Part shown: piece by piece, positions 1 to 8,593 of the stretch
Numbering within the stretch: the stretch's first letter is position 1
Layout: every line of letters begins with the position of its first letter
From: JANQJA01 sp047947185
Lineage (GTDB): Bacteria > Pseudomonadota > Gammaproteobacteria > Pseudomonadales > Azotimanducaceae
Direction of reading: 5' to 3'
Assembly (NCBI GenBank): GCA_047947185.1
Contig: CP170502.1
Coordinates: 1,736,001 to 1,800,000 of the forward strand
DNA length: 64,000 nucleotides
Program-made: the position numbers and the translations under genes
The notes under the pieces: model-generated
The model's input: the letters and a program-made list of their open reading frames with translations, nothing else
Told to the model about the DNA's origin: nothing
Databases searched by the model: none

Positions 1-377
1 AGTGCGTCCCAGTGGTAGAACGCCTTGAGCGGTGAAGTGGCCGCTATCTGGTCGTAGGCAATCATTCGAACGCTGGAACGCGCCTGCAGATTCCGTGGAT
101 GGGTCGATGGCAGTTCGGGATCTGTTTCCCGGTGCAGGTAACAGTTGCGCAGGGCGTTGTTGTGATGGGCAACCCTCCGAAGGTCCGTTGCTTCCGCCGC
201 CATTTGCGCCAGGGCTTCAGGTCGGATCATGTCGGGCAAGGTACACCAGAGATTGGTATCCAGTTCAGCCCGGCATTGATCCACCAGCGCGGTGTAAGCC
301 GCGCTGTGCCGATCGTGGATCGGGTAACGTTCGATGTTGACGATGTCTGCGCCGGTGAGCGCAGTCGCGTTTTCCAT
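1..377 (-). CDS. HalD/BesD-like Fe(II)/2OG oxygenase, N-terminal part (partial)
   Basis: The first 125 codons of a gene that runs off the left edge. The ATG at 377 follows a good ribosome binding site (AAGGAG). The N-terminus (ENATALTGADIVNIERYPI, then a Y..LV..CRAEL region, RPEALAQMA and the stretch YLHRETDPELP) resembles the start of the HalD/BesD group of non-haem iron oxygenases, which includes amino-acid halogenases and hydroxylases. The iron-binding motif (HxG in halogenases, HxD in hydroxylases) lies outside the window, so halogenase cannot be separated from hydroxylase. No signal peptide is seen, so it is probably cytoplasmic. Family assignment is from memory of the N-terminal pattern and is tentative. 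Confidence 0.55.
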   Translation of the reverse strand, partial: MENATALTGADIVNIERYPIHDRHSAAYTALVDQCRAELDTNLWCTLPDMIRPEALAQMAAEATDLRRVAHHNNALRNCYLHRETDPELPSTHPRNLQARSSVRMIAYDQIAATSPLKAFYHWDA

Positions 378-473
378 ATCAATGCTCCTTCAGCCTGGCT
401 CTGCCACTACTCAATCCACACAAGCGCAAAACAGCCGGGTTCCCGCCATAAAGAAATCCTGCATCCCGGTTGA

Positions 474-1772
474 CTACCAGCCCTCAACCTCACGCTCAAT
501 CAAGTGGCCATACTCAGCGAGCGCTGCCTCCTGGCGGTTGGGCAGGGTGTAATCCGGAAACAGCTTGTCGGTACCCTCATAATCGCGCAGCACCTGGCGA
601 GCAACCGTCACCTTGTGCACTTCTGTTGGGCCATCGGCAATACCCATGACATAAGAACTCAGCAACATCCCGGAGAGTGGGAGTTCATTGGAAACGCCCA
701 GGGCCCCATGCACCTGGATACAGCGCGACACCACATCGTGATAAACCCTCGGCATGGCCGCCTTGATTGCGGCAATGTCTTTTCGCACCTTCAGGTAGTC
801 GTTGTACTGATCAATTCGCCAGGCAGTTCTGAGCACCAGCAAACGAAAGCTTTCCATCTCAATCCAGGAGTCTGCAATTTTCTCCTGAACAAGCTGTTTC
901 TGTGCCAGTTGCTCCCCTTTGGTGCTGCGCGACAGCGCCCGTTCGCACATCATGTCGAAAGCCCGTCGGACCTGTCCGATGGTCCGCATTGCGTGATGAA
1001 TCCGGCCACCACCCAACCGGGTCTGGGCCACGGCAAAACCCTGCCCCCGCGCTCCCAGCATGTTGGCTTTGGGAACCCGCACGTTCTCATATCGAACATA
1101 GCCGTGGGTACCGTGACCGGGTGGCTCCTGGCCCACGCCGACATTACGGATGATGCTGAAGCCGGGCGAGTCGGTCGGCACCACAAACATGGTTGCCCGC
1201 TGGTGCGGCGGGGCGTCCGGGTCAGTCACTGCCATCAGGATCAGGAAGCTGGCATAGCGGGCGTTGGAGGAGAACCACTTTTCACCATTGACCACAAAAT
1301 CGTCACCGTCTTCAACCGCCATACAGGTGAAGGCGGTGGGGTCAGCGCCCCCCGTGGGTTCTGTCATTGAGTAGGACGAGGCCAGTTCACCATTCAGCAA
1401 CGGCTGCAGGTACTTTTGTTTCAGTTCATCACTGCCGTAATGTGCCAGGATCTCTGCATTGCCGGTATCCGGCGCCTGGCAACCAAAAACCACGGGCGCA
1501 AAGCGGGAGCGCCCCAGAATTTCATTCAGCAGCGCCAGCTTCAACTGACCGAACCCAAGCCCACCCAGTTCCGGCCCCAGGTGGCAGGCCCAAAGTCCCA
1601 TTTCCCGCACTTCCTGCTGCAGTGGACGCACCAGCCTGATGAAATCCGGGTCCTGGTACTCCATCGCGGAACCGAGGATTGCATCCAGCGGCTCAACTTT
1701 CCTGCGAACAAAATTGTCAGCCCAGTCCAGCAACACCTGGTACTCTTTGTCGGTTTCAAAATCCCACGCCAT
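474..1772 (-). CDS. Acyl-CoA dehydrogenase family protein
   Basis: 432 aa flavoenzyme expected to oxidise an acyl-CoA to the 2,3-enoyl-CoA, cytoplasmic and FAD-dependent. Visible hallmarks: the mid-domain motif SYSMTEPTGGADPTAF, WFSSNARYASF, the GGGRIHHAMRTIG segment and the C-terminal ADGPTEVHKV motif, with full family length. The GRIHH.MR and GP.EVH signatures are shared with the dehydrogenases at 30302 and 43696, so all three belong to the same ACAD10/11-like branch. The ATG at 1772 has an AGGAG site upstream. It is followed on the same strand by the partial oxygenase at the left edge. The substrate cannot be read from the sequence. Confidence 0.9.
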   Translation of the reverse strand: MAWDFETDKEYQVLLDWADNFVRRKVEPLDAILGSAMEYQDPDFIRLVRPLQQEVREMGLWACHLGPELGGLGFGQLKLALLNEILGRSRFAPVVFGCQAPDTGNAEILAHYGSDELKQKYLQPLLNGELASSYSMTEPTGGADPTAFTCMAVEDGDDFVVNGEKWFSSNARYASFLILMAVTDPDAPPHQRATMFVVPTDSPGFSIIRNVGVGQEPPGHGTHGYVRYENVRVPKANMLGARGQGFAVAQTRLGGGRIHHAMRTIGQVRRAFDMMCERALSRSTKGEQLAQKQLVQEKIADSWIEMESFRLLVLRTAWRIDQYNDYLKVRKDIAAIKAAMPRVYHDVVSRCIQVHGALGVSNELPLSGMLLSSYVMGIADGPTEVHKVTVARQVLRDYEGTDKLFPDYTLPNRQEAALAEYGHLIEREVEGW

Positions 1773-1824
1773 GTTTTTACTCCTGTCTTCTTGAATGCCG
1801 CGAGTTGCACCGCGGCCGATAAAA

Positions 1825-2265
1825 TCAGTTCAGCAGGCCACCTGCTGTGGCACGCCGGCTGTAGATCACCATCACGATGGCCACAACCAGCACGGTAACC
1901 TGAATATAGAGGGGCGCCATACCAAAGACGCCGAGCGTTTCCTGCAATACAAACGCATTAATGTCCTGCACCACCAGCCCGGCAATCGAGACCACAAACA
2001 GCCAGAGTGCAATCGATTTGCGAAGCAACAGCAAAATGCAGGCAATCACACCGGCATTAACGGCAATGGCGTTGGCTGAAGTTGCCCAGGCAGGCACTGC
2101 CTCAAGCAGGGCAATCTGTTCCGGTGAATACTGCGCCGCCATCTGCTCCGGCGTTGCACTCACGCCCATGACGTAAAGCGCAAGCCCCATCAGGTTCCAG
2201 AGCAGTGCTGCCCCGGTAATGATCCAGTGGCTTGCGGGTACCTTGACGCTATCATTGTTATTCAT
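1825..2265 (-). CDS. Small integral membrane protein, function unknown
   Basis: 146 aa with about four hydrophobic helices (roughly residues 14-36, 63-81, 84-104 and 117-137) and almost no hydrophilic loops apart from a segment rich in Gln, Glu and Pro near residues 38-55. It starts with MNNNDSVKVPASHWI, with a GAGG-type site about eight bases before the ATG. It lies 52 nt upstream of the acyl-CoA dehydrogenase on the same strand, so the two may be co-transcribed, and it is divergent from the hydrolase at 2389. I do not recognise a named family. Confidence 0.7.
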   Translation of the reverse strand: MNNNDSVKVPASHWIITGAALLWNLMGLALYVMGVSATPEQMAAQYSPEQIALLEAVPAWATSANAIAVNAGVIACILLLLRKSIALWLFVVSIAGLVVQDINAFVLQETLGVFGMAPLYIQVTVLVVAIVMVIYSRRATAGGLLN

Positions 2266-2284
2266 GATTTAAGCCTCGGTTAGT

Positions 2285-2320
2285 GTTCTTGAAAGGTTCT
2301 TGAAGGTTCTCGAAAGGTTC
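2285..2320. promoter_or_regulatory. Three direct repeats, about 10-11 bp each, in a divergent promoter region
   Basis: GTTCTTGAAAG (2285-2295), GTTCTTGAAG (2296-2305) and GTTCTCGAAAG (2306-2316) follow each other head to tail, and a degenerate GTTCG begins at 2317. The period is about one helical turn, so the copies lie on the same DNA face. They sit between the membrane protein (start 2265, minus) and the hydrolase (start 2389, plus). A regulator-binding array is an inference; no factor can be named. Confidence 0.35.
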
Positions 2321-2388
2321 GTGCAATTGATGATCTGCCGGTACAATCAAATTTGCAACTCACGCAAATTTCGGATGAGAACACTGTT

Positions 2389-3375
2389 ATGGCAAACATC
2401 ACGTTTCGAACAATCACCACCAATGGCATTTCCATGCGCCTCGCCGAGGCTGGCAAAGGCCCCCTGGTACTGCTCATCCACGGCTGGCCGGAATCCTGGT
2501 ATTCCTTTCGTCACCAGGTCAAGGCGCTCGCTGATGCCGGCTATCACGCTGTGGCACCCGATATGCGTGGCTATGGTGATACTGACGCACCAGCGGACCC
2601 GGCGGAATATCGCATCGATAAACTGGCCGCAGACGTGGTGGGTATACTCGATGCACTGGGTGAAGACCAGGCTGTGCTCGTCGGCCACGACTGGGGTTCA
2701 CTGGTTGTGTGGAATACCGCGCTGCTGCACCCGACACGTTTCCAGGGTGTTATTGGCATGAGCGTGCCATACGGTGGTCGTTCAAAGGTTTCTCCCATGG
2801 AGAGTTGGCGCAAGGCCATGGGTGAAAATTTCTTTTACATTCTTTACCACAACGAGCCCGGTGGTGTGGCAGAAGCCGAGTACGACAGTGATCCACGTGC
2901 CTTCCTGTCGATGCTCTACACATCGCCGAATACGCCGCGTGCTGCACCCACCATAACTGACCCCCGGCGGAGTGCGGGTGGTTGGCTTGGTCGCATGGGC
3001 GCGCCGCTGGCACGACCAGACTGGCTTACTGCCGAAGACCTCGATTACTTCGTGGGTGAGTTTACCCGGGCCGGTTTTCGGGGCGGCGTTAACTACTACC
3101 GCAACTTTGACCCAAACTGGCATTTCATGGCGGACGTGGATCCGATGGTCCGCATGCCGTCAGCGTTTATTTCCGGCGCCGCCGACCAGGTCATCCAGGG
3201 GGCCGACAGGGCGGCATTGACGGCCATGATGCAACCGGTCATGAGCGACCTGCGCGAGGTCACCCTGATACCGGGAATGGGTCACTGGGTGCAGCAGGAA
3301 GCGCCGGCGGAAACCAACAAAGCCATCCTCGACTTTCTGGCATCCCTGTCGCTCCAGCCAGGTGCCAGCAAGTGA
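2389..3375 (+). CDS. Epoxide-hydrolase-like alpha/beta hydrolase
   Basis: 328 aa alpha/beta-hydrolase of the epoxide hydrolase / haloalkane dehalogenase group. Visible: the oxyanion motif HGWPESW (residues 31-37), the nucleophile elbow GHDWGS with Asp101 as nucleophile, a late SGAADQVI acid loop and the catalytic His in GMGHWVQQE. These fit hydrolysis of an epoxide through an Asp-ester intermediate; related folds hydrolyse esters or C-halogen bonds. I chose the ATG at 2389 (MANITFRTI) over an in-frame TTG at 2353, because the protein aligns with the family from there. It has the same architecture as the enzyme at 31593. The HtaA-domain gene follows 55 nt downstream and may share its transcript. 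Confidence 0.85.
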   Translation: MANITFRTITTNGISMRLAEAGKGPLVLLIHGWPESWYSFRHQVKALADAGYHAVAPDMRGYGDTDAPADPAEYRIDKLAADVVGILDALGEDQAVLVGHDWGSLVVWNTALLHPTRFQGVIGMSVPYGGRSKVSPMESWRKAMGENFFYILYHNEPGGVAEAEYDSDPRAFLSMLYTSPNTPRAAPTITDPRRSAGGWLGRMGAPLARPDWLTAEDLDYFVGEFTRAGFRGGVNYYRNFDPNWHFMADVDPMVRMPSAFISGAADQVIQGADRAALTAMMQPVMSDLREVTLIPGMGHWVQQEAPAETNKAILDFLASLSLQPGASK

Positions 3376-3430
3376 TGCAATTTGCCGGCAACTGCGCCAT
3401 GCTTGGCACCGTGCCATATCGAGAGCAGCC

Positions 3431-3889
3431 ATGACTTTCAGCAAGTTGACCTGGGGCGTAAAAGCCAGTTTCAGAAGTTACGTTGAGGGTGCCGGCGGGA
3501 CCATCACCCTGGCGGAAGGCGCAACTCGTGCGGATGACGGGTCTTTTGTCTTCCCGGCAATACCAGGTGGTGATCTGGCCATCACACCGGACGGTAGCGC
3601 TACCGGGACCATGCGTTTCCAGGGATCAGTCACCTTTGAGGCACACGGCGGGATGCTCAAGGCGACGCTCAACGAACTCGCGCTTGAAGCCAGTAGCGAT
3701 GGGCTTGTCCTGACCGTACTGGAAGCCCCGATGAACAGGGATCACTGCGCCGTCGCCACGCTGGGGCCAATGACGTTCAGCCCCGACGGTGGCATTACCA
3801 TGGTTTCCAGGATCACGCTCGACGGCATGTACCAGATTGCCGACAACTATCCACCTGGCACTGAACTGGACCCGCTACGGCTGGAGTAG
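3431..3889 (+). CDS. Stand-alone HtaA-domain protein
   Basis: 152 aa consisting almost wholly of one HtaA domain, the haem-binding module of corynebacterial HtaA/HtaB. Visible: the opening LTWGVKASFRSYVEG, the GATR..DGSFVFP strand, and RFQGSVTFEAHGGML, which matches the usual F.GsV.F.gHgG.L pattern. The Tyr of SFRSY and the His of EAHGG sit where known haem ligands fall. Unlike surface HtaA there is neither a signal peptide nor a membrane anchor, so the product should be cytoplasmic. The ATG at 3431 was chosen because the domain begins directly after it. It follows the epoxide-hydrolase-like gene. Haem or another hydrophobic ligand is an inference. Confidence 0.7.
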   Translation: MTFSKLTWGVKASFRSYVEGAGGTITLAEGATRADDGSFVFPAIPGGDLAITPDGSATGTMRFQGSVTFEAHGGMLKATLNELALEASSDGLVLTVLEAPMNRDHCAVATLGPMTFSPDGGITMVSRITLDGMYQIADNYPPGTELDPLRLE

Positions 3890-3894
3890 AGGAA

Positions 3895-3948
3895 GCGAAC
3901 ATCGTTCGCCTCTCGGCGCTCGATTTTTCCGATGCTCCAGATCGAGCG
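3895..3948. terminator. Possible bidirectional terminator between convergent genes
   Basis: Two inverted repeats lie between the HtaA gene (ending 3889) and the convergent sulfatase gene (ending 4027). One is GCGAAC/GTTCGC (3895-3900 and 3904-3909, 3 nt loop), followed by a short T tract. The other is CGCTCGAT/ATCGAGCG (3917-3924 and 3941-3948). Neither is a textbook terminator because the T run is short and offset. Confidence 0.3.
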
Positions 3949-4026
3949 ATCGACTGTTCCGACAGCAACCAATTGTGCCGTTTCTGCTGCTCGGGCCGTT
4001 CCAGGCGCTCGAATGAAACATGTAGG

Positions 4027-5481
4027 CTAGCTGGCCTGGCCCGCATCCTGAAGTTCAGCGGGAACAGGTGTATAACCTTTTGTCGTCACCAGGTTCGCCA
4101 TGACCGCATCCGGACCACCAAGCCGATTGACCAGTTCCTTCTGATCCTGCTTTGCCATCGCATCCGTCTGCTCAAGATCAAGCATCGATCTCAGTTCAGC
4201 TTCCATTGCCTGCCGGACACGGGGCAACAGATCACCAACCGGATTCTGCTCCTCCGGGTCTTCCGCCAGGTCAAACAATTCTGGCTCGTGATCCACATAA
4301 TGGATGTATTTGTAGTTGCCTCGCCTCAGCATGTAGGACGCCGACAGTGATCCCGCTGCGTGGTATTCACTGAGCACAGGCCTCTCCAGGTCCTCCCGAC
4401 TGGCAAATTCAAACCAGGACTCACCGGGTCGGCACTCGTCCATGCCTGTATCGAGCGCCAGTGCATCGAGCACCGCGGGGTAACCATCAACAAGCGAAAC
4501 AGGTGTACCGCTTACCTTACCCTCTGGCACGCCGTCACCGGCCAGAATAAGCGGAATTGCTGCTGCTTCCTGGTAGTGTACAGACTTGCCCCATAGACCC
4601 CGGGACCCCGCGTTTTCGCCGTGATCAGATGTATAGATGATGCGGGTCGAATCAGCCAGGGAGGCATCCTCAAGCGCCTGTAGCACGCGACCAACCTGTG
4701 CATCCATGAACGTGCAGAGCCCCAGGTATGCCGCCAGTGCAATTTGCTGCTGCTCTGGTGTTGGAATCCTGCGTGCAAATCTGGCCACCCAGGGGTGTGG
4801 TACAAAACCACTGTTCATGCCAAATTTCGCCGGCGGCATGGACTGGACAGGATACAACGAAAAAAATTCTTCCGGCGCAATCAGGGGAAAGTGTGGTGCA
4901 ACAAAACTGACGAACAGCACCCAGGGTTCTTCCCAAGCCGCGGACCCCGCAAGCCACTCACAGGCGACATCCGCCACCCTGCGATCATACAGGGTATATT
5001 CACTTTCGCCCGGCCCTGCCTCTTCAAAAGGGGCCTTTGGCCGTGGCAGTCCCTGTGGCGGGACAAAGTCCGGGAACTGCCCACGGATCGACATGTGCAC
5101 CATGCCAACACCGTCAGCAATGTGCATGGGGATGTGCTGGCGGTCAAAGCCGGTTGGGTCCGCTGCATTACGGTAGTGCAGTTTGCCAATCGACTCAACG
5201 CGTATACCTGCTGCCTGAAGCCGGTGGCCCCACCCGGTCAAACGGCCGTCGTAGGCAATGGAGTTGTCCCAGTAATGATGCTGGTGGACGTAATGGCCTG
5301 TTGCAAAACTTGCTCGCGCCGGTACACAGATGGGGCAGTTCGTATAGGCGTTGGAAAAGCGGGTTCCGCGGCTGGCAAGCCGGTCCAGGTTAGGAGTCTG
5401 CACCAGCGGATGACCCGCGGCACCCAGCATTCTGGCGTTATGCTCGTCTGCCATGATGATAAGCAGGTTTTTTCTATCCAT
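4027..5481 (-). CDS. Cys-type sulfatase (arylsulfatase/choline-sulfatase-like)
   Basis: 484 aa sulfatase. The signature Cys-Val-Pro-Ala-Arg at residues 52-56 carries the Cys that must be converted to formylglycine. The metal-binding N-terminus is LLIIMADEHNAR, and the second metal site is YTSDHGENAG near residue 285, followed by LWGKSVHYQEAA. This is the layout of choline-sulfatase-like enzymes. It hydrolyses a sulfate ester and releases sulfate; the substrate is unknown. No signal peptide is evident, so it is probably cytoplasmic. The ATG at 5481 has ACGAGGCAAGAA upstream; an in-frame TTG at 5496 is less likely. It ends a leftward run of five genes (DUF1800, DUF1501, esterase, DUF3604, sulfatase). 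No formylglycine-generating enzyme is in the window. Confidence 0.88.
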   Translation of the reverse strand: MDRKNLLIIMADEHNARMLGAAGHPLVQTPNLDRLASRGTRFSNAYTNCPICVPARASFATGHYVHQHHYWDNSIAYDGRLTGWGHRLQAAGIRVESIGKLHYRNAADPTGFDRQHIPMHIADGVGMVHMSIRGQFPDFVPPQGLPRPKAPFEEAGPGESEYTLYDRRVADVACEWLAGSAAWEEPWVLFVSFVAPHFPLIAPEEFFSLYPVQSMPPAKFGMNSGFVPHPWVARFARRIPTPEQQQIALAAYLGLCTFMDAQVGRVLQALEDASLADSTRIIYTSDHGENAGSRGLWGKSVHYQEAAAIPLILAGDGVPEGKVSGTPVSLVDGYPAVLDALALDTGMDECRPGESWFEFASREDLERPVLSEYHAAGSLSASYMLRRGNYKYIHYVDHEPELFDLAEDPEEQNPVGDLLPRVRQAMEAELRSMLDLEQTDAMAKQDQKELVNRLGGPDAVMANLVTTKGYTPVPAELQDAGQAS

Positions 5482-5527
5482 TTCTTGCCTCGTCAAAAAA
5501 ATTCAGGATGGCGATCAGGGACCGGAT

Positions 5528-7276
5528 TCATGGGCGGCTCTGTAAAGCTGTATACCAGATAGGTGAACTCCAGGCCCGCTCCTGGATCGTGGCAGGCACA
5601 TCAGCGGGTGGCGGTTGTCCCAGGTGACGGGCGATCACGGTCGTCCAGCGACACACCGGCGCCTCAATTGCTCGCACGTAATAGAAGGCATCAAGCGTCG
5701 CGTCAAACCGGGGATCCTGCCAGTCAGCCACAATTCGGGCTGAACCCTCTCTAGGCAGGTTGCAGGCGGCTACGTCCAGGTCAGAGGGTTGGGGTGGACA
5801 AACACCGTTGTCAGGTTCGCCAACAGCACAGGCAATGTCAGTCACCGACTCTTGCGCAACCCCACTCTGGTCCACCCAACCTTTGATAATCTGCAATTTG
5901 TGCAGCGGTGCACTCAGCACATCGCGTTCTGCAACAACACGGAAGGCTGGCTTGGACGTGACAACACTCCCCATTGGCTGGCCGTTGGCAGAAAAGCGGA
6001 GTTTGATACGCGTTCCACTGGTGGCATAGGTCTCCCGCCTTTTCATCGCAGCAAACAGGGCCTCCCTTGTATTCTCAGTGGCCCAGATCGCGGCCAGCCC
6101 TCCCGGGGTAAATTTATAGATCGACTGACCGCCCGCAATCTTGCCCGTCAGTGCCGCTTCGGGAGTCTGGTCCAGGCCAGAGTGATGACCCGGATAACGT
6201 GACTCGGATACGGCACCGCCGGCAGACGTGTGGGTATCGGTTGAGCCGATGAAACCAAACTGCATGGGATTGAAACCCAGTTCCGCTATCTTGCCCAGTC
6301 CAATCAACAAGCCCTCCCTGGCAAATCCTGGCGGGCTGGCACAACGCCCGTTGCTTTCTGCACCGCAGGCTGGCAGGAACTGTTCAAAATTGCATTCTTC
6401 ATCGGTGACGCCAAACCCCACCATACACTCGGATGCGCCTTTCACCTGGTAAATCTCGACCAGCTTTTCAAAACGCGCACGCCTTTCCCAGTCTTCAACC
6501 GTAAACTCGTCGCCGACTTCATCGGTCGGAGAAAACATCAGGCCGCCAGAAAAATTACTGTTGTGGGGGATCACAAGCGCTTCACATTCTCCCGTGCAGG
6601 CACTGTCGAGCCAGCCCCAGAAATCTGCAACCAGTGGATATTCGAACACCGACATCGCCCTCGCGGTTACCTTGTCGTTGCGAAAGATGATGTTGCGATG
6701 CACCGTCCGACGAAACCTGTCAGCGGGCGTCCATTCGAAACCTATAAAGGTGGTGAATTTGCCGGGATTATTGAAGGCTGCCGCGTCCGCCTGTATCGCC
6801 TGCCATGGCCCCACTGCCGCATCAACACACGCGGTGCCGTCATCACCACAGACAGCAGCGTTTCGTGCCGGCGGAACTTTGGCCCGACCAGCAAGGAAAG
6901 GTTGAATACCACCCGGCCCCTTGCCCGAACGCAATTCCCTGCAGACCTCCATCTGCCAGGCCGCGCTTGTCGTTTGCTCGACGCACAACGCATACTCACC
7001 CAGGCCAAATGCATGTTCAGTCACGGACAGGAAGTCCAGCGGCCGGTCAAGCTGGTACCAACTTCCATCGAGCATCTTTAACGGGTAGCCCATGGCAAAC
7101 CGGTAAGCATCAGCAGGACCGGAAAAAGTACCAAAGGTGATCGCGTCGAGCGAATAGCGCGTGTGGACATGCAGATCTCCAAAGAAAACTGCTTTCCCGT
7201 CATTCGCACGCACGTCAAAGGCAACCATGCAGTTCATCACCACACCAAGAACGATAGCGACAGTCCTGCTCAACAT
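5528..7276 (-). CDS. Exported DUF3604 (PHP-superfamily-like) protein
   Basis: 582 aa with a signal peptide (residues 1 to about 25, cleavage after VRA). The mature protein opens with AVFFGDLHVHTRYSLDA, the HxH metal motif of the PHP phosphoesterase superfamily as found in DUF3604. Further likely metal or active-site stretches are LDFLSVTEHAFGLG, VIPHNSNFSGG and GFIGSTDTHTSAGGA. The reaction of DUF3604 is not established; a metal-dependent periplasmic hydrolase is the reasonable inference. The ATG at 7276 is preceded by GGGAGGA, which decides against upstream in-frame starts. It lies 46 nt upstream of the sulfatase on the same strand and downstream of an exported esterase, consistent with a periplasmic degradation set. 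Confidence 0.85.
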   Translation of the reverse strand: MLSRTVAIVLGVVMNCMVAFDVRANDGKAVFFGDLHVHTRYSLDAITFGTFSGPADAYRFAMGYPLKMLDGSWYQLDRPLDFLSVTEHAFGLGEYALCVEQTTSAAWQMEVCRELRSGKGPGGIQPFLAGRAKVPPARNAAVCGDDGTACVDAAVGPWQAIQADAAAFNNPGKFTTFIGFEWTPADRFRRTVHRNIIFRNDKVTARAMSVFEYPLVADFWGWLDSACTGECEALVIPHNSNFSGGLMFSPTDEVGDEFTVEDWERRARFEKLVEIYQVKGASECMVGFGVTDEECNFEQFLPACGAESNGRCASPPGFAREGLLIGLGKIAELGFNPMQFGFIGSTDTHTSAGGAVSESRYPGHHSGLDQTPEAALTGKIAGGQSIYKFTPGGLAAIWATENTREALFAAMKRRETYATSGTRIKLRFSANGQPMGSVVTSKPAFRVVAERDVLSAPLHKLQIIKGWVDQSGVAQESVTDIACAVGEPDNGVCPPQPSDLDVAACNLPREGSARIVADWQDPRFDATLDAFYYVRAIEAPVCRWTTVIARHLGQPPPADVPATIQERAWSSPIWYTALQSRP

Positions 7277-7512
7277 GACATCCTCCCTTCTGCAATCCGC
7301 CCGGCAACGCACAGTACCGCCCAACTACTGGCGCAGGGACTGGTCCGGGTATGATTGCATGATGGTACCGCGCCGGCACTACACTTGTTCTCCAGGAAGA
7401 ATTCCTTTCAACAGGTTTCTCTTGTCCATTACGATTCTCGGAGTCAAGCAACGGCGGCCGGCGACATCCATACTTCACGCCAGCCACCCAGGCAGAGGGA
7501 TCCTGCCCGACT

Positions 7513-8502
7513 TCAGTCCACATCCGGCCAGAAGCCCTTCACCTCGAAGTCACCAAAGCCCTCGTGCATCCGCTTCATCAGGTTCTCACTCGCTGCCGAA
7601 GGTTCGGGCGGGTTGAGTACCCTGGCCAGAAATTCGAATCTTTCGGCACCGCGTTCGATCACACCGGGACCCACATGCCTGCCCCAGCGTACCAGGTGAA
7701 ATTCATGGCGAATCCTGAGATCCCAGAGTGTCTGGTGCAGAAACTGCGCCCCTACATGAAGTCCGAGTTCATCCAGGTCGCCAGCCTCAAAATAGATTTC
7801 GAGCCCGCTTTCGCGAATCCTCCGGGCATTGTTTACAGCAATACTCGCCGGATTGTTGTGAATCCAGAAGGCCTCGTCCACAGGATTACCGAACGCACGG
7901 TCAAACCCGGGCCCGCTGTAAAATATGCGGTAACGATGGTCGAAGTCTGTCCATGCCAGCCCGGGCACAATAGCGGGCTCTGAGGCAGCGACGGCACCAA
8001 ACTTTTCCGGATGCCGGAAGGCAAAGCGTAATGAGGATAGTCCGCCCATGGATACCCCGGCAAGCAACGTTTGCTTTGGATCTCCACTGGCGTTGTAGCT
8101 CTTGCGGATGTAGTCGAGGAACTCACCGGTCAGGAAAGTTTCCCATTGCGGCCCACCATCCTTGTAGTCAAGATAGGCGGGTGCCGCCGAGGGTGTGACA
8201 AGGACCAGGAAGGGTACCTCGCCTGTTTCCCATTTCGGGTCAAGCACACGCTGTCCGGCCCGTGCATAGGTGCGGGAACCGCCACCCCCATGCATGAAAA
8301 GAAGCAGTGGCAGTGGTTCGTCCCTGGCATCATGTCCTTTCGGAATCACAACCGAGTACTCGATACGCCGCCTGAGCACCGAAGACTCCATGGCCGCCTC
8401 GATATAGGTGGATTGGCCGCTTTCCGCTGCCCGACCCGAACCAGGCAAAGCTGGTACAAGTGTCAGGATGAACGCTGCAAACAGCGTACTCTTATGTGGC
8501 AT
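7513..8502 (-). CDS. Exported esterase-D-type alpha/beta hydrolase
   Basis: 329 aa with a signal peptide (residues 1-25, LPGSGRAAES). It resembles the PF00756-type putative esterases: LLLFMHGGGGS forms the oxyanion region, GVSMGG carries the nucleophile Ser151, AGDLDELG near residue 245 gives the probable acid, and GRHVG near residue 285 gives the His. It should cleave an ester in the periplasm; the substrate is unknown. The ATG at 8502 has an AAGGA site. It lies between the DUF1501 and DUF3604 genes on the same strand. Confidence 0.82.
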   Translation of the reverse strand: MPHKSTLFAAFILTLVPALPGSGRAAESGQSTYIEAAMESSVLRRRIEYSVVIPKGHDARDEPLPLLLFMHGGGGSRTYARAGQRVLDPKWETGEVPFLVLVTPSAAPAYLDYKDGGPQWETFLTGEFLDYIRKSYNASGDPKQTLLAGVSMGGLSSLRFAFRHPEKFGAVAASEPAIVPGLAWTDFDHRYRIFYSGPGFDRAFGNPVDEAFWIHNNPASIAVNNARRIRESGLEIYFEAGDLDELGLHVGAQFLHQTLWDLRIRHEFHLVRWGRHVGPGVIERGAERFEFLARVLNPPEPSAASENLMKRMHEGFGDFEVKGFWPDVD

Positions 8503-8593
8503 GAGCGTGTCCTTCCGGTTTCGTGATGGCTCATCCGCCTCGCCCCGCCGGCAGCCCGGGGGTAGCTCCCGACAAAGCCGTGGCGCCGAAATG

